64,000 nucleotides of DNA from Streptomyces sp. MUM 2J (GTDB taxonomy: Bacteria > Actinomycetota > Actinomycetes > Streptomycetales > Streptomycetaceae), in assembly GCF_022414535.1 (NCBI RefSeq), contig NZ_JADWYM010000028.1:1-64000 (forward strand). Reading direction: 5' to 3'. The first letter of the stretch is position 1; each line of letters begins with the position of its first letter. Shown here one piece after another: positions 1 to 7,785 of this stretch. The translations under genes were made by a program, and so were the position numbers. Below the pieces are notes generated by a model. The model searched no databases. It had not been told where the DNA came from and worked only from the letters and a program-made list of their open reading frames with translations.

Positions 1-63
1 CCGACAACGCGGCGAGCGTGCGTGCCAGACGCCGCCAGGCAGGCGGGACTTTCGAAACACGCC
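1..63. mobile_element. Possible terminus of a second IS inserted at CTAG
   Basis: The transposase reading frame to the right matches its family down to a conserved Phe-Ser-Val-Leu and then loses all resemblance exactly at a CTAG (64-67). The 63 bases to the left begin, read from the CTAG, with GGGCGTGTTTCGAAAG, which looks like an IS end. CTAG is a common target of some Streptomyces IS families. Only the edge is visible, so the identity of the inserted element is inference. Confidence 0.3.
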
Positions 64-64
64 C

Positions 65-385
65 TAGGACGGAGAAGTCGAATCCCGGGTCGTCCAGCTC
101 CAGGCCGAGGAGGAATTTCCAGTCCATCCGGGCCCGGACCTGGTCAGCGGCCTGCCGGTCGGTGAGTCCTTCGGCGTATTGCAGCACCGAGACCAACGCC
201 AGCGCCCCCGGCGAGACCGCCGGCCGACCCCGCCCCGGAAACGCCTCAGCGAAGGACTCGTCCTTGAACAGTGGACCGAGTGCCTCACGGATACGGACCG
301 CCGGCGTGCCCTTCGGGAACGACGCCCGCACCACCCGCGCGGTCAGCTCCGGCACCCCGCGATCAGCCCGCGGCTCCAATGACAT
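65..385 (-). pseudogene. N-terminal fragment of an IS1182-type transposase
   Basis: Translated from the ATG at 385, the minus strand reads MSLEPRADRGVPELTARVV and continues for 107 codons. Further on are a GRGRPAVSPGALALV block, a LTDRQAADQVRARMDWK block and LGLELDDPGFDFSVL. This order is typical of the N-terminus of IS1182-like DDE transposases in actinobacteria. The family resemblance ends at the CTAG at 64-67, and the following residues do not continue the family. The catalytic DDE core is absent from the window, so the gene is either interrupted by another element or continues beyond the edge after an insertion. The start agrees with the usual MSLEP opening of relatives. I infer a non-functional copy. 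Confidence 0.6.
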
Positions 386-757
386 CCAGCCCACCCTCGC
401 TCGACGAACAGGCCGATCATGGCAGTCCGGACGGCCAGTCACCGCCATTCTGCGGATTTCCCAACGGAGTCCTCACAGAGGCAGTTTGAACATCCTTGCC
501 AGATCGTGCACCAAGCCCTCAAGGCCCCTGTCCGGCGCTTCGGCCTTGGCCGATCAGGGCGCAGCCTTCGCGGGTCGACGTTGCCGGTCGCGGGAGGGCC
601 CGGTGCCAGACTCTTGCAGAGCCCGGCCGGCCGGTACCGGCACATCCCTACTGATTGGTAGCCCACGAGCCGAGTTCTCGCTAGAGTCCGGTTAAGCGAT
701 CGCTTAGCCGCTGGTGGGGTCTGTTCACCGCAGCGGCCGGGAGAAGGGGCCAGAACC
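386..757. other. Non-coding stretch between IS remnant and amidohydrolase
   Basis: No convincing gene is present in these 370 bases; open frames here lack ribosome-binding sites and family resemblance. The stretch should include the outer end of the IS element upstream of its transposase, but I could not place its terminal inverted repeat. The right end carries the palindrome described separately and the GAGAAGGGG Shine-Dalgarno of the next gene. Confidence 0.5.
690..709. promoter_or_regulatory. Palindromic operator, TetR-like
   Basis: The site contains the perfect 14-base palindrome TAAGCGATCGCTTA (693-706). After one mismatch on each side it continues with GG/CC, giving a near-perfect 20-base dyad. 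It lies about 50 bases upstream of the amidohydrolase start. Dyads of the form AAGCG..CGCTT are typical of TetR-family operators. No TetR gene is in the window, so the regulator is unknown. Confidence 0.5.
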
Positions 758-1570
758 GTGCCGGTCATCGATGCCTGGATGCAGCATCCGACGTTGCGCC
801 ACTCCAATCACGAGATGTTCGAGTCCTTGCGGAGGTGGACCGGGCTCGGACTCCTGGAACAGGCGCTGCCGGTGGAACTGACGGTGGCAGCACTGGAGGC
901 GGCGGACGTGGAGACCGGTCTGTCGGCTGCCTGGTACGGGCCGCAGGGGGCGCTGATCAGCAACGACGAGGTGGCCGGGTTCGTCGCCGAGGCGGGCGGC
1001 CGGCTGCGCGGGGTGGCGGGCGCCGACCTGGCCCGGCCCGTGGAGGCGGTGCGGGAGCTGCGACGGGCGGTTCAGGAGCTGGGGTTCGTTGCCCTGCGGG
1101 TGGTGCCGTGGCTGTGGGAGCTGCCGCCCACCGACCGGCTGTACTACCCGCTGTACGCGGCTTGCGTGGAACTCGGTATCCCCTTCTGTACCCAGGTCGG
1201 GCACACCGGCCCGCTCAAGCCGTCGGAGACCGGGCGGCCGATCCCCTACATCGACCGGGTGGCGCTGGACTTCCCGGAGCTGACCATCGTCTGCGGGCAC
1301 ATCGGCTACCCGTGGACGACGGAGATGATCGCGGTCGCGGACAAGCACGAGAACGTCTACATCGACACCAGCGCCTACACCGCGCGCCGCTACCCGCCCG
1401 AACTCGTGGACTACCTGCGTGGCCGGGGCCGCCGCAAGGTCCTCTTCGGCACGAACTACCCGATGATCACCCCCGCCCAAGCCCTGGAACACCTGGACCG
1501 GCTGGAACTCGACGGGGAAGCACGCGAGCTGTTCCTGTCCGGCAACGCCCGCCGCGTCTTCGCCCTGTAG
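758..1570 (+). CDS. Amidohydrolase family 2 protein
   Basis: The 270-residue protein is a metal-dependent TIM-barrel hydrolase or decarboxylase of the amidohydrolase-2 group (ACMSD/gamma-resorcylate decarboxylase relatives). Supporting features are the compact length, the strand-end motifs FCTQVGHTGP (conserved His near residue 149) and IVCGHIGYPW (His), and the C-terminal pattern KVLFGTNYPM followed by FLSGNARRVF. An Asn stands where many relatives have the Asp of GxDxP/GTDYP, so the metal site may be altered. The classical N-terminal HxH motif is also absent (the start reads PVIDAWMQHP). The start is GTG at 758, with GAGAAGGGG eight bases upstream. A TetR-like palindrome precedes it, suggesting substrate-induced expression. 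The substrate cannot be predicted. Confidence 0.8.
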   Translation: MPVIDAWMQHPTLRHSNHEMFESLRRWTGLGLLEQALPVELTVAALEAADVETGLSAAWYGPQGALISNDEVAGFVAEAGGRLRGVAGADLARPVEAVRELRRAVQELGFVALRVVPWLWELPPTDRLYYPLYAACVELGIPFCTQVGHTGPLKPSETGRPIPYIDRVALDFPELTIVCGHIGYPWTTEMIAVADKHENVYIDTSAYTARRYPPELVDYLRGRGRRKVLFGTNYPMITPAQALEHLDRLELDGEARELFLSGNARRVFAL

Positions 1571-1581
1571 CCCGGCAGCGC

Positions 1582-2781
1582 CTACTGCCCCCCGGCGAGC
1601 CCGCGCGCGCGGCGTTCCAGGACGGCCCGCTCCGCGGCGCTGTCACTGAGCGCGATGGCCGAGGCATAGGCTCGGATCGCCTCCGCGTCCCGCCCGAGGC
1701 GGCGCAGCAGGTCGGCCCGGACGGCATGGAAGACGTGGTACCGGTCGAGGTCCAGGGCGTCGACCAGGTCCAGGGCAACGGCCGGCCCCTCGGTCTCGGC
1801 GACCGCGACGGCCCGGTTCAGGGCGACGACGGGGCCGGGCGCGAGGGCCATCAGCACGTCGTACAGGTGCAGGATCTGCCCCCAGTCGGTGGCCTCGGGG
1901 GTGGGTGCGTCGCTGTGCACGGCCTGGATCGCGGCCTGCACCTGGTACGGTCCCGGCCGGCCGCGGCGCAGGCACCGGCGGACGAGTTCGCGTCCCTCGG
2001 CCATCAGGGCCGGGTCCCAGAGGGTGCGGTCCTGCTCGGGCAGGGGCACCAGTGCGCCGTACGCGTCCGTGCGGGCGGGGCGGCGCGACCGGTTCAGCAG
2101 CATCAGCGCCAGCAGGCCGACGGCCTCCGGCTCGTCCGGCATGAGTTCCGCCAGGAGCCGGCCGAGGCGTACGGCTTCGTCGCACAGCTCCGGATCACCG
2201 GTGCAGCCCTCGTTGAAGATCAGGTACACGACCGCCAGCACGCCCTTGAGGCGTTCGGGCAGATCGGCGTCGTGCGGCACCCGGTAGGGGATGCGCGCCT
2301 TGCGGATCTTCGCCTTGGCCCGGACCAGCCGCTGGGCCATCGTGGGCTCGGGCACCAGGAAGGCGCGGGCGATCTGGGCCGTGGTGAGGCCGCCGAGCAG
2401 GCGCAGGGTCAGGGCGACCCTGACCTGCGGGGCAAGCGCGGGATGGCAGCAGGTGAAGATCAGGCGGAGCCGGTCGTCGCGCACGGGTCCCTCCTCACCG
2501 GGCGGGCCGGGGGCGAGCAGCAGGGCAGCCTCGGCGTGGCGGGCGTCCCGTGTCGACTCTCGGCGCAGCCGGTCGACGGCGCGGTGGCGGGCGGTGGTGA
2601 TGATCCACCCGGCGGGGCTGGGCGGCACGCCACTGCGCGGCCAGGTCCGCACGGCCGTGGCGAAGGCGTCCTGCACCGCTTCCTCGGCGAGATCGATGTC
2701 GCCGAGGAAGCGGACGAGGACGGCGACGGCCCGGCCGTACTCCGCGCGGAAGACGGCCTCGACGGCGGCGGTGTCGGTCAT
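1582..2781 (-). CDS. ECF sigma factor, ECF42 type
   Basis: This 399-residue RNA polymerase sigma factor has region 2 at about residues 1-75 (LAEEAVQDAF, then WIITTARHRAVDRLRR) and region 4 at about 110-175 (LRLLGGLTTAQIARAFLVPEPTMAQRLVRAKAKIR). A C-terminal extension of roughly 200 residues (YLIFNEGCTGD, then ALNRAVAVAETEGP) is characteristic of ECF42 sigma factors, where it behaves as a TPR-like control domain. No anti-sigma gene is adjacent, as is usual for this group. It lies 16 bases downstream of a DGPF/YCII gene, its normal genomic partner, and is probably cotranscribed with it. It probably activates its own operon through the promoter at 3189-3215. Confidence 0.9.
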   Translation of the reverse strand: MTDTAAVEAVFRAEYGRAVAVLVRFLGDIDLAEEAVQDAFATAVRTWPRSGVPPSPAGWIITTARHRAVDRLRRESTRDARHAEAALLLAPGPPGEEGPVRDDRLRLIFTCCHPALAPQVRVALTLRLLGGLTTAQIARAFLVPEPTMAQRLVRAKAKIRKARIPYRVPHDADLPERLKGVLAVVYLIFNEGCTGDPELCDEAVRLGRLLAELMPDEPEAVGLLALMLLNRSRRPARTDAYGALVPLPEQDRTLWDPALMAEGRELVRRCLRRGRPGPYQVQAAIQAVHSDAPTPEATDWGQILHLYDVLMALAPGPVVALNRAVAVAETEGPAVALDLVDALDLDRYHVFHAVRADLLRRLGRDAEAIRAYASAIALSDSAAERAVLERRARGLAGGQ

Positions 2782-2797
2782 CGGTGCGGCGGTGGTG

Positions 2798-3148
2798 TCA
2801 GCGCGGGTCCGCGAAGGGCCGCACCTCGACGGGGAGGGTGGTGGCCAGGGCCGCCCTCCGGGCCCATTCCATCGCCTCGTCGAGATCGGCGGCCCGGATC
2901 AGGCAGAGACCGGCCAGGTACTCCTTGCCCTCGGCGTAGGGCCCGTCGGTGACGAGCACGTCGCCGTCGTCGGGGCGCAGCATGGTCGCGGTCTCGGGGC
3001 CGTGCAGGCCGCCCGCGAAGACCCAGGCCCCGGCGTCGCGCAGCTCCTGGTTGTAGGCCTCCACGCGCCGCGTGATCTCGGCCAGTTCGTCGGGGGCGGG
3101 CGGTTCGCCGCCGGTGGGCTGGACCACACTGAGCAGGTAGTACGTCAT
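2798..3148 (-). CDS. DGPF-domain (YCII-related) protein
   Basis: This small 116-residue protein has the DGPF/YCII fold. The diagnostic motif TDGPYAEGKEYL sits at about residues 67-78, followed by FAGGLHGPETA-like and DLDEAMEWA segments. Members of this family accompany ECF42 sigma factors in many actinobacteria and are major members of the sigma regulon; their biochemical role is not established. The start ATG at 3148 is preceded by CCCGGGAGGCCGTC, a strong ribosome-binding site. The gene is first in a two-gene unit with the sigma factor downstream. Confidence 0.88.
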   Translation of the reverse strand: MTYYLLSVVQPTGGEPPAPDELAEITRRVEAYNQELRDAGAWVFAGGLHGPETATMLRPDDGDVLVTDGPYAEGKEYLAGLCLIRAADLDEAMEWARRAALATTLPVEVRPFADPR

Positions 3149-3188
3149 GACGGCCTCCCGGGTGTCGCGGTTGTTCTCCCACCTCCTA

Positions 3189-3215
3189 CACGAACGGCGC
3201 CGCCCCGGATCGACA
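3189..3215 (-). promoter_or_regulatory. Candidate ECF42-type promoter of the DGPF-sigma operon
   Basis: On the minus strand TGTCGA (3215-3210) is followed after 17 bases by CGTG (3192-3189), about 40 bases upstream of the DGPF start. As I recall, ECF42 factors studied in Streptomyces recognise TGTCGA at -35 with a CG-containing -10, so this fits autoregulation. Only one copy was examined and no start site is known. Confidence 0.5.
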
Positions 3216-3289
3216 CCCCGCCCGGCGGAATCGCGGAAATTCCCCGCGCGCGGCCCGGAGCGCCCGTCCGCCCGGGCGCGGGCCGCCGG

Positions 3290-5380
3290 TCAGACCTCGG
3301 CCGGGACCCGGACCTCCGTTCGACTCAGCCGTCCCGGCCACCAGGCGGCCGGGCCGATGTCGCGGACCAGGGCCGGCACGAGCAGGGACCGCACGACGAG
3401 CGTGTCGAGCAGGACGCCGAAGGCGACGATGAAGGCGATCTGCGCCAGGAAGGCGAGCGGGATCACCCCGAGGGCGGCGAAGGTGGCGGCGAGGACGACA
3501 CCGGCGGAGGTGATCACCCCGCCCGTGCTGACCAGGCCGATGAGGATGCCGCGGCGCACACCGTGGCGCAGCGACTCCTCCCGGACACGGGACATCAGGA
3601 AGATGTTGTAGTCGACGCCGAGAGCCACGAGGAAGACGAAGCCGTACAGGGGAACGGACGCGTCGGTGCCGTGGAAGCCGAACACGTGCCGGAAGACCGG
3701 TGACGAGATGCCGAGGGTCGCGAGGAAGCTGAGGGCGACCGTGGCGACCAGGAGCGCGGGCATCAGCACCGAGCGCAGCAGCACCGTCAGGATCACGAAG
3801 ATGACGGCGAGCACCACGGGCACGATGAGGGAGAGGTCGCGTTCGGCGGTGCGGACGGTGTCGTACTGCTGGGCCGTGTAGCCGCCGACGAGGGCGTCCG
3901 CGCCGGGGACGGCGTGCAGGGAGGTGCGCAGCCGGGCCACGGTGTCCTTGGCGGCATCGCTGTCGGCCGTGTCGGAGAGGGTGACGTCGACCCGTACCCG
4001 CCCGTCCGCCACCAGCGGCTCACCGCCGGGGCGGCCGGACGCGGCCACCGCGCCCGCCGAGGCGACGCCGTCGGTGCCGCGGGCGGTCTCCAGGACGGTT
4101 TCCAGGCTCGCGGCGTCGGCGATGACGACGGCCGGGTTGCCGGAACCGCCCGGGAAGTGGCGCGCCAGCGTCTCCTGCGCCGCGACGGAGGGGGCGCGGT
4201 CGACGAAGATCTCGTCCAGGGGCACGCCCCGGGAGGTGAGGGTCGGGGCGAGGGCGGCGCAGGCCAGCAGTCCGGCCAGGGTGACGGCCCACACCTTGCG
4301 CGGCGCGCGGTCGACGAGGGCGGCCACGCGGCGCCACACGCCGGCGCCGGTGCCCTGTTCCTCACCGGCGCGGGGCTGGGCGGGCCAGTACGCGGAGCGG
4401 CCGAGGACGGCCAGGACGGCCGGCAGGAAGGTCAGCGAGCTCAGGACCGCGCAGACGATGCCGATCGCGCCGACCGGTCCCAGCGCGCGGTTGTTGGTGA
4501 GGTCGCTGAGCAAGAGGGCCAGCAGGCCGAGGGCGACGGTCGCGGCGCTGGCAGTGATCGCGCCCCAGGACCGGCGCACGGCGGCCCGCACGGCCGCGAA
4601 CCGGTCGTGGTGCCGGGCGAGTTCCTCACGGCAGCGGGCGGTCAGCAGCAGGGCGTAGTCGGTGGCGGCGCCGATCACGAGGATGGACAGGATGCCCTGC
4701 ACCTGCCCGTCGACAGGCACGACCTGGTGGTCGGCGAGCACGTACACGACGGCGCACGCGAGCCCCAGGGCGAAGACGGCACCGAGGATGATCACCAGGG
4801 GGAGCAGGACGCTGCGGTAGACGAGCAGCAGGATGATCAGGACCGCGGCGAGGGCGACGCCGAGGAGCAGGCCGTCGATACCGGAGAAGGCGTCCGCGAG
4901 ATCCGCCTGGGTGGCGGCGGGCCCGGCGAGCTGGACGGTGGTACCGGGAACCTGCCCGGCCGCCGCGCGGATGCGGTCCAGTGTGCCGGCGAGGTCGTCG
5001 CCGAGGCCGGGACGGAGCGGCACCACGCCTTCGAGTGCCCGGCCGTCCCCGGACAGCAGCGCAGGCGACGGCGTCCCCGAGATCCCCGGGGTGCCGGCGA
5101 GGGAGGCCAGGGCTCCGGTCGCCGCCGCACGCCGGTCGGTGAGGTTCGTGCCGCCGGTCCACACGACGATGGCCGGCAGCGCCTCCTCCTCCCGGAACGC
5201 CCGCTGGGCGGCGATGACCTCGGTCGACTCGGCGCTGCGCGGCAGGAAGGCGGCCTGGTCGTTGGTGGCGACCTCGCCGAGGCGTCCGGCGTACGGGCCC
5301 AGCGTCCCTCCGATGCCGAACCAGGCGAGGAGCAGGCAGAGAGGGATGAGCCAACGGGCCCTGCGGGCGGTCGAGGACAT
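3290..5380 (-). CDS. MMPL/RND-family transporter
   Basis: The 696-residue inner-membrane exporter is built as two halves, each with one N-terminal membrane helix, an extracytoplasmic domain and a block of five helices. Helix 1 follows the start (ARWLIPLCLLLAWFGIGG). The first block includes GLLLGVALAAVLIILLLVYR and GAATDYALLLTARCREE, and the second includes LVALGVDYNIFLMSRVREE. The GxxxDY(A/N) motifs in the fourth helices carry the proton-relay Asp. The length suits the short MMPL subgroup. I chose the ATG at 5380 because GGAGG lies just upstream and the longer frame lacks family resemblance. The upstream MarR gene and the intervening dyads suggest drug- or metabolite-responsive repression. 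The substrate is unknown. Confidence 0.9.
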   Translation of the reverse strand: MSSTARRARWLIPLCLLLAWFGIGGTLGPYAGRLGEVATNDQAAFLPRSAESTEVIAAQRAFREEEALPAIVVWTGGTNLTDRRAAATGALASLAGTPGISGTPSPALLSGDGRALEGVVPLRPGLGDDLAGTLDRIRAAAGQVPGTTVQLAGPAATQADLADAFSGIDGLLLGVALAAVLIILLLVYRSVLLPLVIILGAVFALGLACAVVYVLADHQVVPVDGQVQGILSILVIGAATDYALLLTARCREELARHHDRFAAVRAAVRRSWGAITASAATVALGLLALLLSDLTNNRALGPVGAIGIVCAVLSSLTFLPAVLAVLGRSAYWPAQPRAGEEQGTGAGVWRRVAALVDRAPRKVWAVTLAGLLACAALAPTLTSRGVPLDEIFVDRAPSVAAQETLARHFPGGSGNPAVVIADAASLETVLETARGTDGVASAGAVAASGRPGGEPLVADGRVRVDVTLSDTADSDAAKDTVARLRTSLHAVPGADALVGGYTAQQYDTVRTAERDLSLIVPVVLAVIFVILTVLLRSVLMPALLVATVALSFLATLGISSPVFRHVFGFHGTDASVPLYGFVFLVALGVDYNIFLMSRVREESLRHGVRRGILIGLVSTGGVITSAGVVLAATFAALGVIPLAFLAQIAFIVAFGVLLDTLVVRSLLVPALVRDIGPAAWWPGRLSRTEVRVPAEV

Positions 5381-5430
5381 GTTCCTCCAGTTCTCCGGGG
5401 GTCTGCGGGCTCGATCCAGATCCAGCTCGA

Positions 5431-5454
5431 TGAGAAACAATCTCAATGATTGAG
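5431..5454. promoter_or_regulatory. Overlapping inverted repeats, probable MarR operator
   Basis: Two dyads overlap in an unusually A/T-rich patch: TGAGA-n5-TCTCA (5431-5445) and CTCAAT-G-ATTGAG (5442-5454). They lie 50-75 bases upstream of the MMPL start and downstream of the MarR gene. TTGAG/CTCAA half-sites are common in MarR-family operators, so the neighbouring regulator probably binds here. Binding is inferred. Confidence 0.55.
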
Positions 5455-5613
5455 TTACATCGCCGTCGTGAGCGTAGCCGACGTCTGGTGTTCCCGCGGC
5501 GGGGCCTCCGCGGATGCGCACCACGGAACGTCCTCTTCCGGCGCGGGGAGCCTCACCCCGGGTCCCGCGGACCTCTGCCCGGCCGCGCCCCTTGCTCCGC
5601 GGCCTGCCGAGCG

Positions 5614-6102
5614 CTACCGCACCTCGGAGAGCTCCTCGTTCATCGCGTCGAGGAAGCGCAGGACGACACCCAGTTCCTCGTCGGAGAACCGGGACCGGGC
5701 GGCCTCGGCCGCCTGGGCCAGCGGACGGAAGTGGGTCCGGGCGGCCTCCCGCGCGTCGGCGGCGTAGTACAGGTGTACGACCCGGCGGTCGGTGCTCTCC
5801 CGTACCCGCCGGATGTGCCCCGCCCGTTCCAGCCGGTCCACGCACGCGGTGACGGCTCCCGAGGTGAGGCCGAGGTGCTCGCGCAGCCGGCCGGGTGTCA
5901 TCGGGCCGTCGGCGTCCAGGATCGCGGCGAGCGCCTGGACGTCCGTCGCGTGCAGGCCCTGCTCCGCGGCGAAGGCGTGCACCAGGCGGTTGATCTCTCC
6001 GTTCATCCGCCGCAGGTGCACGGCGAGGATGTGCAGGCCGACCGGCGCCTCCTGCCGGTCCCCTCCGGCTGCCTGCTGCTGCGTGTCGTCCCGTGTGGCC
6101 AC
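5614..6102 (-). CDS. MarR-family transcriptional regulator
   Basis: This winged-helix dimeric regulator has 162 residues. The DNA-binding region reads HATDVQALAAILDA, then LREHLGLTSGAVTACVDRLE with the recognition helix, then the wing STDRRVVHLYY containing the conserved DxR. Flanking helices form the dimer interface. The start is taken as GTG at 6102, because upstream residues in this frame do not resemble the family. It lies 233 bases upstream of the MMPL transporter on the same strand, with an A/T-rich pair of dyads between them. The arrangement suggests ligand-relieved repression of the exporter. Confidence 0.88.
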   Translation of the reverse strand: MATRDDTQQQAAGGDRQEAPVGLHILAVHLRRMNGEINRLVHAFAAEQGLHATDVQALAAILDADGPMTPGRLREHLGLTSGAVTACVDRLERAGHIRRVRESTDRRVVHLYYAADAREAARTHFRPLAQAAEAARSRFSDEELGVVLRFLDAMNEELSEVR

Positions 6103-6204
6103 GTGAGCAGCGTATAGAACGCCGACGGAAGCATCTTCCGCATCCGTCCCGGCCCGTGGTGCGGAAGTCGTCACGGGGCCGTCGACGAGAAGGGTGCGGA
6201 ACGG

Positions 6205-7734
6205 ATGCGCGACGAGGTGCCGGACACGGGGCTGACCTGCCTGGTAACCGGGGCGACCGGCTACATCGGGGGCCGGCTCGTGCCGGAGCTGCTCGACGCG
6301 GGGCATGAGGTGCGCTGCCTGGCCCGCTCCCCCGGGCGGCTGCGGGACCACCCGTGGGCCGCTCGGGCCGCGGTGGTGGGCGGCGACGTGACGGACGCGG
6401 CGTCGGTCGCCGACGCCCTGCGGGGCGTCGACGTCGCCTACTACCTGGTGCACGCCCTGGGCACCGGGAAGGACTTCGAGGAGACGGACCGCCGGGCGGC
6501 CCGCGTCTTCGGCGAGCAGGCGCGCGCCGCGGGGGTGCGGCGCATCGTCTACCTGGGCGGCCTGACCCCCGCGGGGGTGCCGGAGGAGCAGTTGTCGCCG
6601 CACCTGCGCTCGCGCGCGGAGGTGGGGCGCGTCCTGCTGGACTCGGGGGTGCCGACCGCCGTGTTGCGGGCAGCCGTGGTCATCGGCTCGGGCTCGGCCT
6701 CGTTCGAGATGCTGCGCTACCTCACCGAGCGGCTGCCGGTGATGGTCACCCCGAGCTGGGTGCACACCCGGATCCAGCCGGTCGCGGTACGGGACGTCCT
6801 GCGCGTCCTCGTGGGCTGTGCCCGCCTGCCGGAGGAGGTCAACCGCACCTTCGACATCGGCGGCCCGGACATCCTGACGTACCGGGAGATGATGGTCCGC
6901 TACGCGGCGCTCGCGGGGCTTCCGCCCCGGCTGATCCTGTCGGTCCCGGTCCTGACGCCGCGTCTGTCCAGCCACTGGGTCGGGGTGGTCACGCCGGTGC
7001 CGGCGTCGATCGCCCGCCCGCTCACGGAGTCCCTGCGCCACGAAGTGGTCTGCCGCGAGCACGACATCGCGGACTACCTGCCCGAACCGCCCGGGCATCC
7101 CATCGGCTTCGACGAGGCCGTACGGCTGGCCCTGCAGCGCGTGCGCGAGGCCCAGGTGGCCACCAGGTGGTCCTCGGCCTCGGTGCCCGGCACCCCCAGC
7201 GACCCGCTGCCCACCGACCCCGACTGGGCCGGCGGCAGCCTCTACACCGATGTGCGCGAACTCTCCGTCGAGGCCACGCCCGAGTCGCTGTGGCGGGTGA
7301 TCGAGGGCATCGGCGGCGACCACGGCTGGTACTCGTTCCCGCTCGCGTGGGCGGTCCGGGGATGGCTGGACCGCCTGGTCGGCGGGGTCGGGCTGCGCCG
7401 CGGGCGACGCGACGCGCACCGGCTGCGGGTCGGTGACTCACTGGACTTCTGGCGGGTGGAGGAGATCCGGCCGGGGCGCCTGCTGCGGCTGCGCGCCGAG
7501 ATGCGGCTGCCGGGTCTGGGCTGGCTGGAGATGGCCGCCGGCACCGACGCCGGGGGACGGACGCGCTACCGGCAGCGCGCGCTGTTCCACCCGCACGGAC
7601 TGCTCGGGCACGCCTACTGGTGGAGCGTGTCGCCGTTCCACGCCGTGGTGTTCGGCGGCATGGCCCGCAACATCGCGCGGGCCGCCGCCCGGGCACCGGC
7701 AGCCGAGGAACGTGCGGGCGCGCCCGCACGCTGA
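6205..7734 (+). CDS. NAD(P)-binding SDR fused to DUF2867/SRPBCC-like domain
   Basis: The 509-residue protein has two domains. Residues 1-290 form an atypical extended SDR with the Rossmann signature VTGATGYIGG at the N-terminus, a YYLVHALGTG segment, and RIVYLGGLTP in place of the catalytic YxxxK region. Residues 340-490 match the DUF2867/polyketide-cyclase-like fold (SLWRVIEGIGGDHGWYSF, then DFWRVEEIRPGRLLRLRAEM). This fusion is widespread in actinobacteria and often annotated as an NAD(P)H-binding DUF2867 protein; its reaction is not established. It is divergent from the MarR gene (102 bases) and followed by a photolyase 51 bases downstream, so the two may form a light/stress unit. Confidence 0.85.
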   Translation: MRDEVPDTGLTCLVTGATGYIGGRLVPELLDAGHEVRCLARSPGRLRDHPWAARAAVVGGDVTDAASVADALRGVDVAYYLVHALGTGKDFEETDRRAARVFGEQARAAGVRRIVYLGGLTPAGVPEEQLSPHLRSRAEVGRVLLDSGVPTAVLRAAVVIGSGSASFEMLRYLTERLPVMVTPSWVHTRIQPVAVRDVLRVLVGCARLPEEVNRTFDIGGPDILTYREMMVRYAALAGLPPRLILSVPVLTPRLSSHWVGVVTPVPASIARPLTESLRHEVVCREHDIADYLPEPPGHPIGFDEAVRLALQRVREAQVATRWSSASVPGTPSDPLPTDPDWAGGSLYTDVRELSVEATPESLWRVIEGIGGDHGWYSFPLAWAVRGWLDRLVGGVGLRRGRRDAHRLRVGDSLDFWRVEEIRPGRLLRLRAEMRLPGLGWLEMAAGTDAGGRTRYRQRALFHPHGLLGHAYWWSVSPFHAVVFGGMARNIARAAARAPAAEERAGAPAR

Positions 7735-7785
7735 CCCCGTCCACCGTCCCACCGCCCTCTCCCCGTTCTGCTCAGGAGCCGCTCC

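Noticed and set aside
5381..5845. N-terminal extension of the MMPL protein by 155 residues
   Set aside because: The extension is Arg/Gly-rich, overlaps the dyads and the MarR gene, and precedes a good GGAGG-ATG start that opens directly into the first membrane helix.
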